Below, piece after piece: positions 41,399 through 51,872 of a DNA stretch of 64,000 nucleotides. Position numbers and translations under genes: made by a program. The first letter of the stretch is position 1. Each line of letters opens with the position of its first letter. The DNA comes from Alectoria sarmentosa (taxonomy: Eukaryota > Ascomycota > Lecanoromycetes > Lecanorales > Parmeliaceae). The DNA is taken from positions 186,001 to 250,000 of the forward strand of contig WOGZ01000002.1 of the NCBI GenBank assembly GCA_009733775.1. Direction: 5' to 3'. The notes under the pieces were generated by a model. That model saw only the letters and a list, made by a program, of their open reading frames with translations. It did no database searches and was not told the DNA's origin.

Positions 41399-42811
41399 GG
41401 TTGTGATTGGTTCGTGGGGGTTGGTCTGTGGGAGACTGTGGTGATTTTCTGTGAGAATGAGTGGTAAAGGTGTCTCAATGGGAGGGTACAATGAGATGGG
41501 GAAAATTAGGAGACTTGGGATGTTTTTAACAGGCTCAAGGTTTGCGGTTGGGAGGAGTCTTTTATATATTGTGTTGGCAAGAGCGAGGGCTCACAGCCAT
41601 GTTCTGGACGCGGACAGACGATCTCAAAGTTACATCTCTGGGAAAGGCCGAGCAACGTGAGCCGAGATTAAAATATCTTTCTAAACTGACGCTTGAGGCA
41701 AGTGCGGTGGTCGTAGGATCGCAATTCAGCCTCATGATGTTGGCTTGTTGGTCCATGGGCAGTGCCACTACGAGGAAAAACAAGATAGGGCGCTGTCAGC
41801 GTTCAGGAGGTATCAAGCAAGATGAGAGATGGCCAGCATTAATTGCTGTTGATGATGTTGATAGTTGTCGATAGAGGAACGGTGCTGTCGTTGTGATCTT
41901 TGGAAGAAGATGAGTTTCACTCGTTCACAAGCCGAGTAGGCGAGGGGTGGGGATTTGGATTTGGATTGCTGCTAACCGTTACGGGATTGAGTCGCTCTAT
42001 CTGGTAAGGCTGTAACCAGGGTCCCTGTCGTCTCGTTTCACGTCTGCCACCTGAGCCACCAAGGATCACAAAACAAAGCCCCCTTAAGATCCTAGCTCTG
42101 CTAAGAAACGATCTCATGTCTTCCTCTCAGGTGCTACTAGACGGTTTAAAATTGATCTTTGTGGATGAATGCTTATGTACGAGCGGGCCTCGTTAACTTA
42201 AGTCTACTAACGATAGGAATTCCAACCTCCCGAGTGACATAGGTATATTGTACACTCCCAATGCACTTCTTGAAATGAAGAGATATCGTGAAGCGAGCAT
42301 ACGAGGGTTTGATTACCTTCCTTCAGCCCTGGCGGCTTGCTACTTCGCCCTTGGAATAGCCCTATCACAGCTTACATACAAGTGACAAGCCTGGGTGAAC
42401 TCCCCTGACTAGGGTTAAAGCTGTAGTCTAGCCCAGCCCACTACAGTCCTTACCCGAAAACAAAAAGAAGACTCCGCTGGATCACGAAACAAGACAGGAT
42501 TGGTCAGAGCAGAAGGCTGACACTTTTTGACTATAGAATACTCCATTTATGACAGCGTCAAGTACGGAAATCGAGCAGAGACCAGCACTGGATTTGTTTG
42601 AGAAGCTATGAAGTCACAGTCACTAGCACATGGGGCTGAAGTAGAGCACCGGGGTGCCAGTGCTCTGAGCTTTATCCAATCATCTATGACGGTCTTGACA
42701 GCTGAAAAACTTTCTGATATCGTCCTCTGCAAGCAAAGAGAATTGCAGCAACGAAATCGAGACGACGCACGGAACGCTAAAAATATTGCTGAACATGCAA
42801 ATGATACCTAT
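41399..42811. other. intergenic region, no gene recognised
   Basis: Holds the promoter of the GPI-type gene and the 3' side of the DJ-1-like gene. One A-box-like motif near 42048-42059 does not fold into a tRNA. Confidence 0.5.
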
Positions 42812-43940
42812 TCAAGCAACAGTCTGATTCACAAGAGCAATCGTCTTCTCAGCCAACAGCTTAGCGTCTGGTGGAAAGCGTCCGCTAATATAATTGTAGT
42901 CCTCGTCCTCACGTATGAAGCTACGAGCGTCAGCAATCACCAGTCGGTATTTCGATGTTCCAATACTTACGGAGTGGACGAAAGGCTGTTGAAGTACTGC
43001 TTTTTGGGGTTGTCCAGTCGTTTCTCTACCTGCATGCGGTCAGAACGAACAATGGCTAGTCAAGGTCGAGACTGAAGAACTTACGCTGACCTGCACGCTT
43101 TCTGATCCAGCACCATAGGTCTTTCGGAGTCAGCATTGCTTATTCAAGGCAAGAGATCTGGGTCAATGAAACAGGGCTCAGGAGTAGGAGCAGTATCTTG
43201 TTCCCGAACTACGTCTTGCCGCTCGAGAATTGGTACAACAAAGGGAAGAACATTTCCAAAATGTGCGTACCTTGTAGTAGTCTCCAAGGAACAGCCTGGT
43301 CCCCCAGAAGATCGACTGCTCCATGAAGCCAGGCAGTGCTGTTGTCGTGGCATCGTGCAGTACGCTTTTGCCGTCCGGAAGAGATGATTCTGAAAGTACC
43401 ATCACGCCATGGCATATCGCTGCAACATTCTTCTTCGAAGGCTTCCGGGTTTGCGGGAAGTAGTCCACCATAAGTTTGTGAGTCACGGGCGAGTTGATCA
43501 CTTGGACAACGCCCTTCTCATGGCCGCCTGGAAGGAAGACGAGATCGTAAGGAGCTAGGGTGAATCCTTCGTCCGTCCATGCTAAGGCTTTCATATCCTT
43601 CATATCCTCTTTCATCGACTTATACAAATCAACGGCCTCTTGCGTAGCACCCTATTGACAGATACAGGACATGAGGACGTGTCTCGGGTCCAAAATTCGT
43701 ATTCCAACTTACCAGTAGTTTTTGTGTCATACCTTCTAGCATCTTACTATCGCATTCGGGAATGTTCCCCTTTTCCGTAACGAAGTCAATCTCGAAGCCG
43801 GCTTTCTTAAACTCTGCATATGGTACCGCAGTTTCTAAAAAGGAACGTGAGTCACATTAGTATACGTTTCTGACTTTTGAAACCTCACCTGTTGGATCGT
43901 GCCCATAATTGGCCATCAAGAAAGCAACCTTGGGAGCCAT
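42812..43940 (-). CDS. DJ-1/PfpI family protein, Hsp31-like (class I amidotransferase-like fold)
   Basis: Six exons: 43889-43940, 43713-43834, 43271-43651, 43085-43120, 42971-43029 and 42812-42920. They encode 252 residues with all phases consistent and canonical GT/AG ends. MAPKVAFLMANYG starts a Rossmann-like strand. Glu18 follows in PTETAVPYAEF, and the nucleophile elbow AICHG holds Cys138 and His139, the same numbering as yeast Hsp31. PGGHEKG supplies the oxyanion loop, and YYKTYGAGSESV and ISGRFPPDA are family signatures. Hsp31-like enzymes act as glutathione-independent glyoxalases (methylglyoxal to lactate) and as stress chaperones in the cytosol. The glyoxalase role here is inference from the Glu-Cys-His set. 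Confidence 0.92.
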
Positions 43941-45028
43941 CGTTGGCAGTATGGATGATGTAATGGGGACTTTTGAGTCTCGCCTCCCTCCCCCAACAAT
44001 GGCGCCACCTTCTCTCTGAAGGCTCAATACGGCTGGCAATTACTAAACGATGTATCCTAGAAATGAATCCCAGTATCTTCTTATCCTGTACTTGCTCCGT
44101 TGCTTTTGGAAAAAAGAACGAAGTATGTTGCATACTTTATGATCATCGAGCTTTCACATATGGATATCTTAGCCTCGGCAATTAGGCGGGGAAATTTCGC
44201 CGCTGGCTTCTCCGCCTTCTCTCGCTCTTCTTCCTACCAAGCATCCCTCCCAGAATCATCATCCTTCCGTCTCGTGCTTGTTGAATCTATTCCTCTGTGT
44301 CAGAATCAGGGTTCACAGCCTCCTCCAAGCCACCCTATCGGCCCAGCCATATTAATAGTATCGTATAAATGACGTGCTCTAGGGGAGCCTGGGGAGGATA
44401 ATCCATCCATTCTACACGTCAGTCAACCTGAGATATGGCACTTTCTGTTCCCATGGAACGTCCATCTAGCTCCTCATGAATACGATGTTTCCTTTTGCCT
44501 AGATAATCCCATCTTTCCATCATGGCTTCGTTCTGTACGCGGGTTTACTTTGGTAGCTCCTTGTCAGTCGTGGTCTGGACGATGAATCATGGCGTCAGAG
44601 GTAGTATATGTACAAGAAAATGGCACAGGATCTGAAGCTTTCTCCGGTATACTTTCTGAATCTAGCTTTCCCCTTTGTCTTTCCAAATCGACCTCTTTGC
44701 CTTGGTTGTCCTGCACGAAAAGGACAACAATGTACATGCATCTACCTCCTATGCTTTATGCATTACTGCTTCTACTTAGCCAAGTTGGCTATGCTATTGA
44801 GATTCTCCTATGAAATATTTTCGTTCCCACGGGATTTTTTCGACCCAGGAGTCTCCATCAAATTCTCATTTGGCTATGCTTATGTACCAAACATCTTTTC
44901 AATTCTTCTCTTAGATTGAATAAATATTCCTTACTGAACATGATATTCCCTCCCGGCGGTTGTAATGAGTCTAGGGAATGCTACCTAGAGAGGGGAAGAG
45001 CCAACATAGAGCTGGACCCAATAGCTCC
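43941..45028. other. intergenic region, no gene recognised
   Basis: Upstream of the DJ-1-like gene (minus strand) and downstream of the methyltransferase. Short open frames lack coding character. Confidence 0.5.
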
Positions 45029-45829
45029 TCATGCCTTTTTTCGAAAACAAACTCCAAACCAGACCGTCACACCGATCCATTTCCTAGCTCTCGCGCCCAG
45101 CACCTCGCTCATCTCCTCATCCACAGCTTTTTCCTGGATCTTGCCAACAACTTCGAACCCCTGCTTCTGAGCTTCCGCGACGACATCATCCAGATGGTGA
45201 ATAAAGCTCTGTGTCTGCACCTTCTCTCCAGTCTTTGGATCCACGAAGCCCGCTTGACTGATCGCTCCCATTTCTGAATGCATGTTCGTCACCAAGGCAA
45301 GCCCGTTTGGCTTCAATATCTCCGATGCTTTCTCAAAGAAGATAGAGAGGGGGACATGCTCTAAAACCAATGTCGATATGATTGCATCCGCGTTCAAAGC
45401 GCAGGACGATATACAGTAGCTGCCCAACAGATTGTAAGGCTCTAGTTGGGCTCCTTGGGCTGCTTCGGATGCCCTGCCAATCTGCGCCATGTGCTCATCG
45501 ATCCTAGATCTGGCTATCTCAAGCATCTTTGGGCTGGCATCAAGACCGATCACCAAGGAGCCAGGGAGGTCCAACAAATGTGTCATATTCCTGCCAGTGC
45601 CGCATCCTAAATCTACGATCTTCCATGGAGGAGAAGAAGATGATATCCGCGATAGCATTTCGGGAAGTAGAGTTTGCATCTCAATGGTGTCAAGAGCCTG
45701 GAGAAAGTTGCCATCGGTATCGTAGACTTCGGACCATAGATCATAGGCACTGGTGGGGTCCAGAAAGCGAATAGACGGCTTTCCATCATTGCGATTTGCC
45801 AGTTGCACAGATGAAGCTTGAGGATCCAT
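45029..45829 (-). CDS. SAM-dependent methyltransferase (class I)
   Basis: Single exon, 266 residues from the ATG at 45829. Motif I IVDLGCGTGRN with the Gly-rich SAM loop, VIGLDASPKMLEIA (acidic ribose-binding Asp), and a post-motif STLVLEHVPLSIFF are all visible. The start has AYDLWSEVYDTDGNFLQALD, the pattern seen before motif I in UbiE/BioC-like small-molecule methyltransferases. The substrate is unknown. It is not next to a synthase gene, so a secondary-metabolite role is not supported. A TATA-like AGTATAAAG (45902-45910, minus reading) lies about 75 bases upstream, which supports the start. Confidence 0.88.
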   Translation of the reverse strand: MDPQASSVQLANRNDGKPSIRFLDPTSAYDLWSEVYDTDGNFLQALDTIEMQTLLPEMLSRISSSSPPWKIVDLGCGTGRNMTHLLDLPGSLVIGLDASPKMLEIARSRIDEHMAQIGRASEAAQGAQLEPYNLLGSYCISSCALNADAIISTLVLEHVPLSIFFEKASEILKPNGLALVTNMHSEMGAISQAGFVDPKTGEKVQTQSFIHHLDDVVAEAQKQGFEVVGKIQEKAVDEEMSEVLGARARKWIGVTVWFGVCFRKKA

Positions 45830-46559
45830 GGTGCACAGGACGATTTCAGAATCTTGGTAGATCTTCAACAGCCACAAAACAAAGGCTTGGAGGGAGAGAG
45901 GCTTTATACTCGAAGCCAGTCTAATTTTGGTGAGTCACATTGGCGTACTCTGACTTACTTGGACTCGCCTCTGATTCAGCCACGGCTACATTGAGGGTCC
46001 GATGTCCTGTAAATCTACCAATCGACTGCTTGACCTTTACGTTCTTACCTTGTTCCAAACCTGAACCGAGCTGCCTCTTGCTGACACTACCATGAAGTCT
46101 TTCGAAGATTTGATATGACCTACTCTGAAAATCTGGGCTTAAGAGCTGCAGTAATTGGTGAAATTGCCGTACGCAATGAAGTATACTGAAGGTGACCTTT
46201 TTGTTTTGTCTGGTCGGAAATCTTCGTAGACCGACAGCAATATTGAAATGATGCCTTGTCACCTTTCAGCTCGCCGCGTGGCATTGCCCATGCGGGCCGG
46301 TGATTTATTAGACTACTGTCATGCAGATCCCGGCCAAAAAAAAGATGCTTTACGCTAACGCATTTCCTGGAGGATCAACACCATCGTTTCAGCCTCTACA
46401 TATTCGTTTCTTTTCCATTTGCCTTACATTGACTCCCTTTTACCTGTCACTCGTTTAATGATATCTCCCATGCTTCTGTAAATACAGCTCTCCATCAGAC
46501 CTACTCCCCATCTTAGGCACGGGGCTCTCAGATCAAGAAATCATACAGCATCATACACG
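45830..46559. other. divergent promoter region of methyltransferase and UGM
   Basis: No gene seen. The methyltransferase TATA-like element is at its left end. Confidence 0.5.
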
Positions 46560-48413
46560 ATGACAAAGTCAGACATGTAGGTGTTGCCACGCGCTGCCCC
46601 TTCAAAGGGTATAGCTAAAAAGCCCAGCTCCGTCGATGTATTGGTCATTGGTGCTGGCCCAACTGGTCTAGGAGCTGGAAAGCGCCTGCATCAACTGGTG
46701 CGGCCTCACCGTTACACAAGTACAAGGACAGTGCTCACTTGACTACTAGGATGGGCCATCCTGGATGATCATCGACTCGAACGAGACACCTGGAGGCTTA
46801 GCTTCGACAGATATCACACCCGAAGGATTTGTACGTTTCCCAACCAGTTGGCCTCAACTTCATCTTGAGTCACACTGACAAGGACCCAGCTCTACGACGT
46901 TGGCGGCCATGTCATCTTCTCGCATTACAAGTATTTCGACGACTGCATTCACGAGGCATTGCCCAAAGAGGATGACTGGTACACACACCAACGTGTCTCC
47001 TACGTCCGCTGCAAGGAACAATGGGTGCCCTACCCATTCCAGAACAACATCTCCATGTTGCCCAAAAAAGAGCAGGTGGATTGCATAGACGGCATGATTG
47101 ATGCAGCAATGGAGGCAAGAGTGTCCAATACGAAGCCCAAGAACTTTGATGAATGGATTGTGAGAATGATGGGTGTGGGTATCGCGGATCTATTCATGAG
47201 ACCTTACAATTTCAAAGTCTGGGCTGTACCAACCACAAAGGTGGGCAAGAGCAGAAAAACCCACGAAAAGCTGGCTGACTGATTCTAGATGCAATGCCAA
47301 TGGCTGGGTGAGCGTGTCGCTGCTCCAGATATCAAGACTGTAACTAAGAACGTCATCATGAACAAGACCGCTGGTAATTGGGGACCCAACGCCACGTTCC
47401 GTTTCCCAGCACACGGAGGAACTGGCGCTATCTGGATCGCCGTTGCCGACACAATACCTAAAGAGAAGACTATATTTGGCTCGCATGGCACGGTCAAGAA
47501 GGTCGATGCAGACGCCAAGGTAGTCACCCTAGAGGACGGCAAGACCATCAGCTACGAAAAGCTCATCAGCACCATGGCTGTTGATGCTCTAGTCGAGAAG
47601 ATGGGTGACCCATCCTTGATCTCCCTCTCGAAAGATCTATTCTACTCCTCCACTCACGTCATCGGTGTCGGCATCCGCGGTGAGCGGCCTGAGCGCATTG
47701 GCGACAAATGCTGGCTGTACTTCCCCGAACCGGACAGCCCATTCTACCGCGCCACCATCTTCTCCAACTACTCCCCCAATAACCAACCCGCCTCCTCGAA
47801 GAAGCTCTCTACAATGCAGCTCGCATCTGGGGAAAAGCCCTCGACTTCCTCCCCACAAGAAGGCCCGTACTGGTCTATCATGCTCGAAGTCTCCGAGTCC
47901 TCCATGAAGCCCGTCGACAATGCAAACATGCTCCGCGACTGCATCAAAGGACTCGTCAGTACCGAAATGCTCCGCGCTAACGACGAAATCGTCAGCACCT
48001 ACCACCGTCGCTTCGACCACGGCTACCCCACCCCGACCCTCGAGCGCGAAGGCGTCCTCAAGCAACTCCTCCCGAAGCTGCAAGAACAAGACATCTACTC
48101 CCGCGGCCGCTTCGGTAGCTGGAGGTACGAGGTCGGGAACCAAGACCATAGCTTCATGTTGGGCGTCGAGGCCGCCGATCACATTGTGAACGGCGCTGCG
48201 GAGTTGACGCTCAATTACCCGGACTTCGTCAACGGGAGGGTCAACCACGAGAGACGTCTTGTCGATGGCGCACAATTCTTCAAGTCGAAGAAGGGTATCC
48301 GTGATGAGGGCAAGCCGCTCAAGCCGAACGGGATTGAGACGAATGGTGAGGCGAAGGCTTCTTCCGGACATGCGAGGAAGGCGAGCAAGAGGGTCTCGGT
48401 CAGTGGGAAATGA
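46560..48413 (+). CDS. glfA: UDP-galactopyranose mutase
   Basis: Five exons: 46560-46576, 46628-46697, 46750-46830, 46890-47240 and 47289-48413. They encode 547 residues with all phases consistent. The FAD enzyme converts UDP-galactopyranose to UDP-galactofuranose for cell-wall galactomannan and glycoconjugates. Visible: the FAD-binding GAGPTGLGAGKRL, SNETPGGLAST, DVGGHVIFSHYKYFDD, QWVPYPFQNNISMLP, RPYNFKVWAVPTTKMQC, WGPNATFRFPAHGGTG, the FAD-contacting FYRATIFSNYSP, and FGSWRYEVGNQDHSFMLGVEA. The first exon is just 17 nt (MTKSD plus two bases). The length is near 510-residue relatives, with a longer, Lys/Ser-rich tail. Confidence 0.96.
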
Positions 48414-48939
48414 GGAGTAATATCGCATTGTGTGATGTTATAGATGAGTGGCTTGTACAGGAGTAGCGATCACTCCGAGATCTCTGATGCATTATTATAT
48501 AGCTGCTGAGATGAGGTGGATACTTGCATGCATCTATGCTTCGAGCGCTAGATAGATGATTCATTCATATAGATGATGGATTCAGTCTCCACCAACCTAT
48601 CAAGTGGGTACTGGTATACTGTTCTCTCTTGCCCACAATGACTTTCCTTTCGGCGCCACCAAAGGTATTCGAGGTCACAGGTAAGAAGATACCATTCATG
48701 AATGCTAGAAGATTCAATTGTCGCTATCTGCTACACGCTGCTGATTCGGAGTCTGGCGGTTCCAAAGAAAGATGCCATGAATGCCAAAACCCAGTTGAAA
48801 GAGACCCTCCATGGCCTCCTCCAGGACCGCTTACCCAAACACTGCTCCGAGATCATGCTTGTTATATCCATAGGCAACTGGAAAGCAACCCAATGTCTAC
48901 CCAACAAGGCACAAAAGAATGTCCTCGCATCAAAACCTT
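48414..48939. other. convergent 3' intergenic region
   Basis: Between UGM and the minus-strand disordered-protein gene. No gene recognised. Confidence 0.5.
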
Positions 48940-51045
48940 TCACCTCTGCCCATACCTCTCCATCTCTTCTTGACCCATCCTCAAACCCATAGCTAACTCT
49001 CTCCTCACTCGTCTCTCCTCTGCGTCCACCGCCCCAATGTTCTCCTGCTCGTGATGCCTATAGTTCCTCGTTCGGGCAGATGGCCTTCTCGTCGGCGTAC
49101 CGAAAGCTTGCCAATTAGTCAACCTCTCATCTCGCATGCCCAGATCCTGCGGACGAGCGGGTGCAGTGTTGAAAGGATTCTGAGTGGCCAAGTGCGGTAT
49201 TCGGCTGTGGGAGAGGTCGGCAGGCGTTTGAGGCTGAGTGGTTGGGGAGAGGTTATCGTTGTAAATGGGTACGTGGGCGTGTGAGTGGGGAATTGGAGAG
49301 ACGGAGTAAGATGGTAGGCGGGAAGGAGGGGTGTGTGGGGAGACAGAAGAGGAAGGGAGGACAGAATTCCAGGATAGGTTTCGTGGAGTAGCGGAGAATG
49401 GCGGCGGAAGGGGCAGCTGGGGGGAGGCATGGCGGCCAGCGCTCCTTGGGACGAATGGTTCTGCCAAAGGACTGAGATTGCGGTGAGATGGACTTTGATG
49501 AATAGTGCCCATCTGACTGTGAAGGGAGGCAATACGAGTGTGGTGGGAGCCCATGCTGCTAAGAGAACGGTAGCTGCGGATCTCGATCGGATCATGGTGA
49601 GATTCATGAGGCGAAGACCATCCGTAATCTGTTTGAGCTTGAGCGAGTGATCCACCATTAGTGTCGCCTTCGTGATCTGGGGTCCCAGCTGGTGATGCAT
49701 CAACTGAATGATAGTCCCGAACTGGGATACCTAGTGGTGGAGTGGGTAACATATCATGCGTTGAGGGATATGAGACTGTCAGTGACGGCAGATCTGCGGG
49801 GCCCATTTGGAATGTCGAAGGCCCATCGAGCTGTGTTAGAGCAGATGTGTCTAGATCTTCTGACGACACGAAAGGGTAGCTCTCGCTGCGAGGCTTGTAT
49901 CTCTTCCGACGCCTCGGAGGAAATGCCAGGAGGCCTTCGGGGGCAGATGTCTCAGAACGATCCGCTGTCATGTCCAGAATCTTATGTGGAGAGCTTGACA
50001 TGGCGGCTTGGGAAATGTACAGAGAAGATCGCGGAAGACCGCTGGCATGACGTGGGATATCCTCAAACTGTCGTGGCATAGGCACTGTTGCCAGCATACG
50101 TTGACTGTCGACATCATTGGATACATGTGTGGACTTGCTGCTATCTGCATCACTTCTGCCATTTACGTATGCCTCCAGGTTAGTGGAAATCGTACGCCTA
50201 TCCCGACGGCTACCATACATCCCATCACGAAGGTCTCCTCCGGCACTGCTAGTGGACGATTCCAACATGCTTCTGTCGTGACTCCGATGAGATCTGTATT
50301 GGCCATCAAACTCCCTATTGGCAAAAGAGTGGTGATCGTTGATTTCTGAATTTCCATCCAAATCTGGCATGACCTTCCGATGGAAGAAGTTGTTGAACGA
50401 CAATCGACGCTTTGCTGACGTAGTATTTACCACATTATCCACAGGCAGGGTTTGCTCCTTATCTGCCTTGTTTGCCTCAATGCTGGGGTCGACTTTTGCT
50501 GAATCAAGTGAACATGAGGAGGACAGAATTGGCCATTGAGAAGACACGTCTGCCTCGGTATCACGGAAAGGCGATCGCAGGTCGTCACTATGATGGATCT
50601 CATCGTCAGTGTCATCCAGACAGTCGTTGTAATCTTCTTCGATTGAGGCTCTTGAAGAATGATTGTTCTCGAGGAAGACATCCGAGGGCTCTATCACTGT
50701 TGCATTGCCCAGAGAAGTTGTCTGCGTCCTTGTGGGGGTTCCAACATCCGCGAGGACTCTATCCCAGAAAGACCTCGAGTCGTGGGGGACCGAATCGGAC
50801 GATATGATTGAGTCCTCGTGCTTGTCAATGACCTCCGCTCTTCTGGCTGCAGGCGGTGGGGGCAAAGAGTAGGGTGAATCCTGAATTTGGAATTCGTGAT
50901 GCTTCTTCTTGGGAGTTCTCATCCTATTGGCCACATTCGTCGGTGGTCCAGAGGCACGCAAAGTTTGACGTTCATTGTGACGGTCTACGTGCCAGGTTAG
51001 GTCTCTGGCATCCAGCCTCAGCTGCGTCGGACGTAAACGCAGCAT
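48940..51045 (-). CDS. large, mostly disordered protein of unknown function
   Basis: Single exon, 701 residues from the ATG at 51045 (MLRLRPTQLRLDARDLTWHV). An upstream in-frame ATG at 51108 would add a signal-like MSLLTSLFFFSLL segment, and the two starts cannot be told apart with certainty. The first 60 residues look ordered (LRLDARDLTWHVDRHNERQTLR). The rest is Ser/Pro/His-rich and low in hydrophobics, with SRSFWDRVLADVG, KRRLSFNNFFHRKVMPD and PRRRKRYKPRSES. The end is ordered and basic (RTRNYRHHEQENIG, RRVRRELAMGLRMGQEEMERYG). It looks like a regulatory or scaffold protein with phosphorylation-rich linkers. No named domain was recognised. Confidence 0.72.
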   Translation of the reverse strand: MLRLRPTQLRLDARDLTWHVDRHNERQTLRASGPPTNVANRMRTPKKKHHEFQIQDSPYSLPPPPAARRAEVIDKHEDSIISSDSVPHDSRSFWDRVLADVGTPTRTQTTSLGNATVIEPSDVFLENNHSSRASIEEDYNDCLDDTDDEIHHSDDLRSPFRDTEADVSSQWPILSSSCSLDSAKVDPSIEANKADKEQTLPVDNVVNTTSAKRRLSFNNFFHRKVMPDLDGNSEINDHHSFANREFDGQYRSHRSHDRSMLESSTSSAGGDLRDGMYGSRRDRRTISTNLEAYVNGRSDADSSKSTHVSNDVDSQRMLATVPMPRQFEDIPRHASGLPRSSLYISQAAMSSSPHKILDMTADRSETSAPEGLLAFPPRRRKRYKPRSESYPFVSSEDLDTSALTQLDGPSTFQMGPADLPSLTVSYPSTHDMLPTPPLGIPVRDYHSVDASPAGTPDHEGDTNGGSLAQAQTDYGWSSPHESHHDPIEIRSYRSLSSMGSHHTRIASLHSQMGTIHQSPSHRNLSPLAEPFVPRSAGRHASPQLPLPPPFSATPRNLSWNSVLPSSSVSPHTPPSRLPSYSVSPIPHSHAHVPIYNDNLSPTTQPQTPADLSHSRIPHLATQNPFNTAPARPQDLGMRDERLTNWQAFGTPTRRPSARTRNYRHHEQENIGAVDAEERRVRRELAMGLRMGQEEMERYGQR

Positions 51046-51872
51046 TTTGACGACTTGAGGAAAGGAACGAAGCAAGGAGAAAAAGAATAGAGACGTGAGC
51101 AGAGACATTTTGGGCAATCAAGGTCATAGCCATTGCAATTGCCATTGGCGAGAAAGCCTTGTTGCAAAGCAAGAGCTATCTGCCCATTGCAAGCAACATT
51201 GAGGGGGAAGGGACAAAGCGCCCTTGTGGAAACAGTGCTCAAGAAGCAGGAACTCAGACATGCAGGCATAACAATCAAATGGCAGGAATTTTGCGAAAAG
51301 GGAGCCGAAGTAGTTCAGAGATAGCTATGAGCGAACAGTGAAAGGATGATATGTCCCTCAGTAGACCACAGCTCAAGCATATGTCATACCAAGCCAGGTT
51401 CAGGGTACGGGTTCGCTTGCGTGAAGACGAAGCAGTATCCTTCCTGGACGACTTGGGAGTTGCAAAATGTTAAATACTCGTAGCCAGTGGCTGATAGACG
51501 GACAATGGCTGTACCATTACCGCCAAGGCCGGATTACGACGCCAAGATGTAGCAGCCACAATGCCACGCAAGTTCGTCCCTGCGCTGATAACCTCTTGCT
51601 ATGGTAGTCTAGAGATATATCCTACTTTGCAGTCATGTTGAACATGCTCAACTTCATCAGATTCAGTAGCAGATCTCGACGATGATCGCCGCTGCAAGAG
51701 ATTTAACCAAGTCATCAAAATAGGCAAGCCTATGGTATAGATATCAAAGCCTCAGGCCAGGAACAGCTGCAACGCTTTCTCCTTATACAACCTTACAGAA
51801 ACCGGATTTCCCTGTCCCAGGACCTACTTGTGGCAGAACCATTGGTCCTCGCGCCGTGCAGAATCGACCACC
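51046..51872. other. divergent promoter region of the disordered-protein gene and PDK1
   Basis: No gene recognised. Confidence 0.5.

Noticed and set aside
42030..42075. A-box-like TGGCTCAGGTGG on the minus strand near 42048-42059, suggesting a tRNA
   Set aside because: The D-stem partner and a complementary acceptor stem about 72 bases later are absent, and no proper B box follows.
47637..48428. 263-codon minus-strand frame across the UGM gene
   Set aside because: It is antisense to a conserved enzyme exon with biased codons, which creates long shadow frames.
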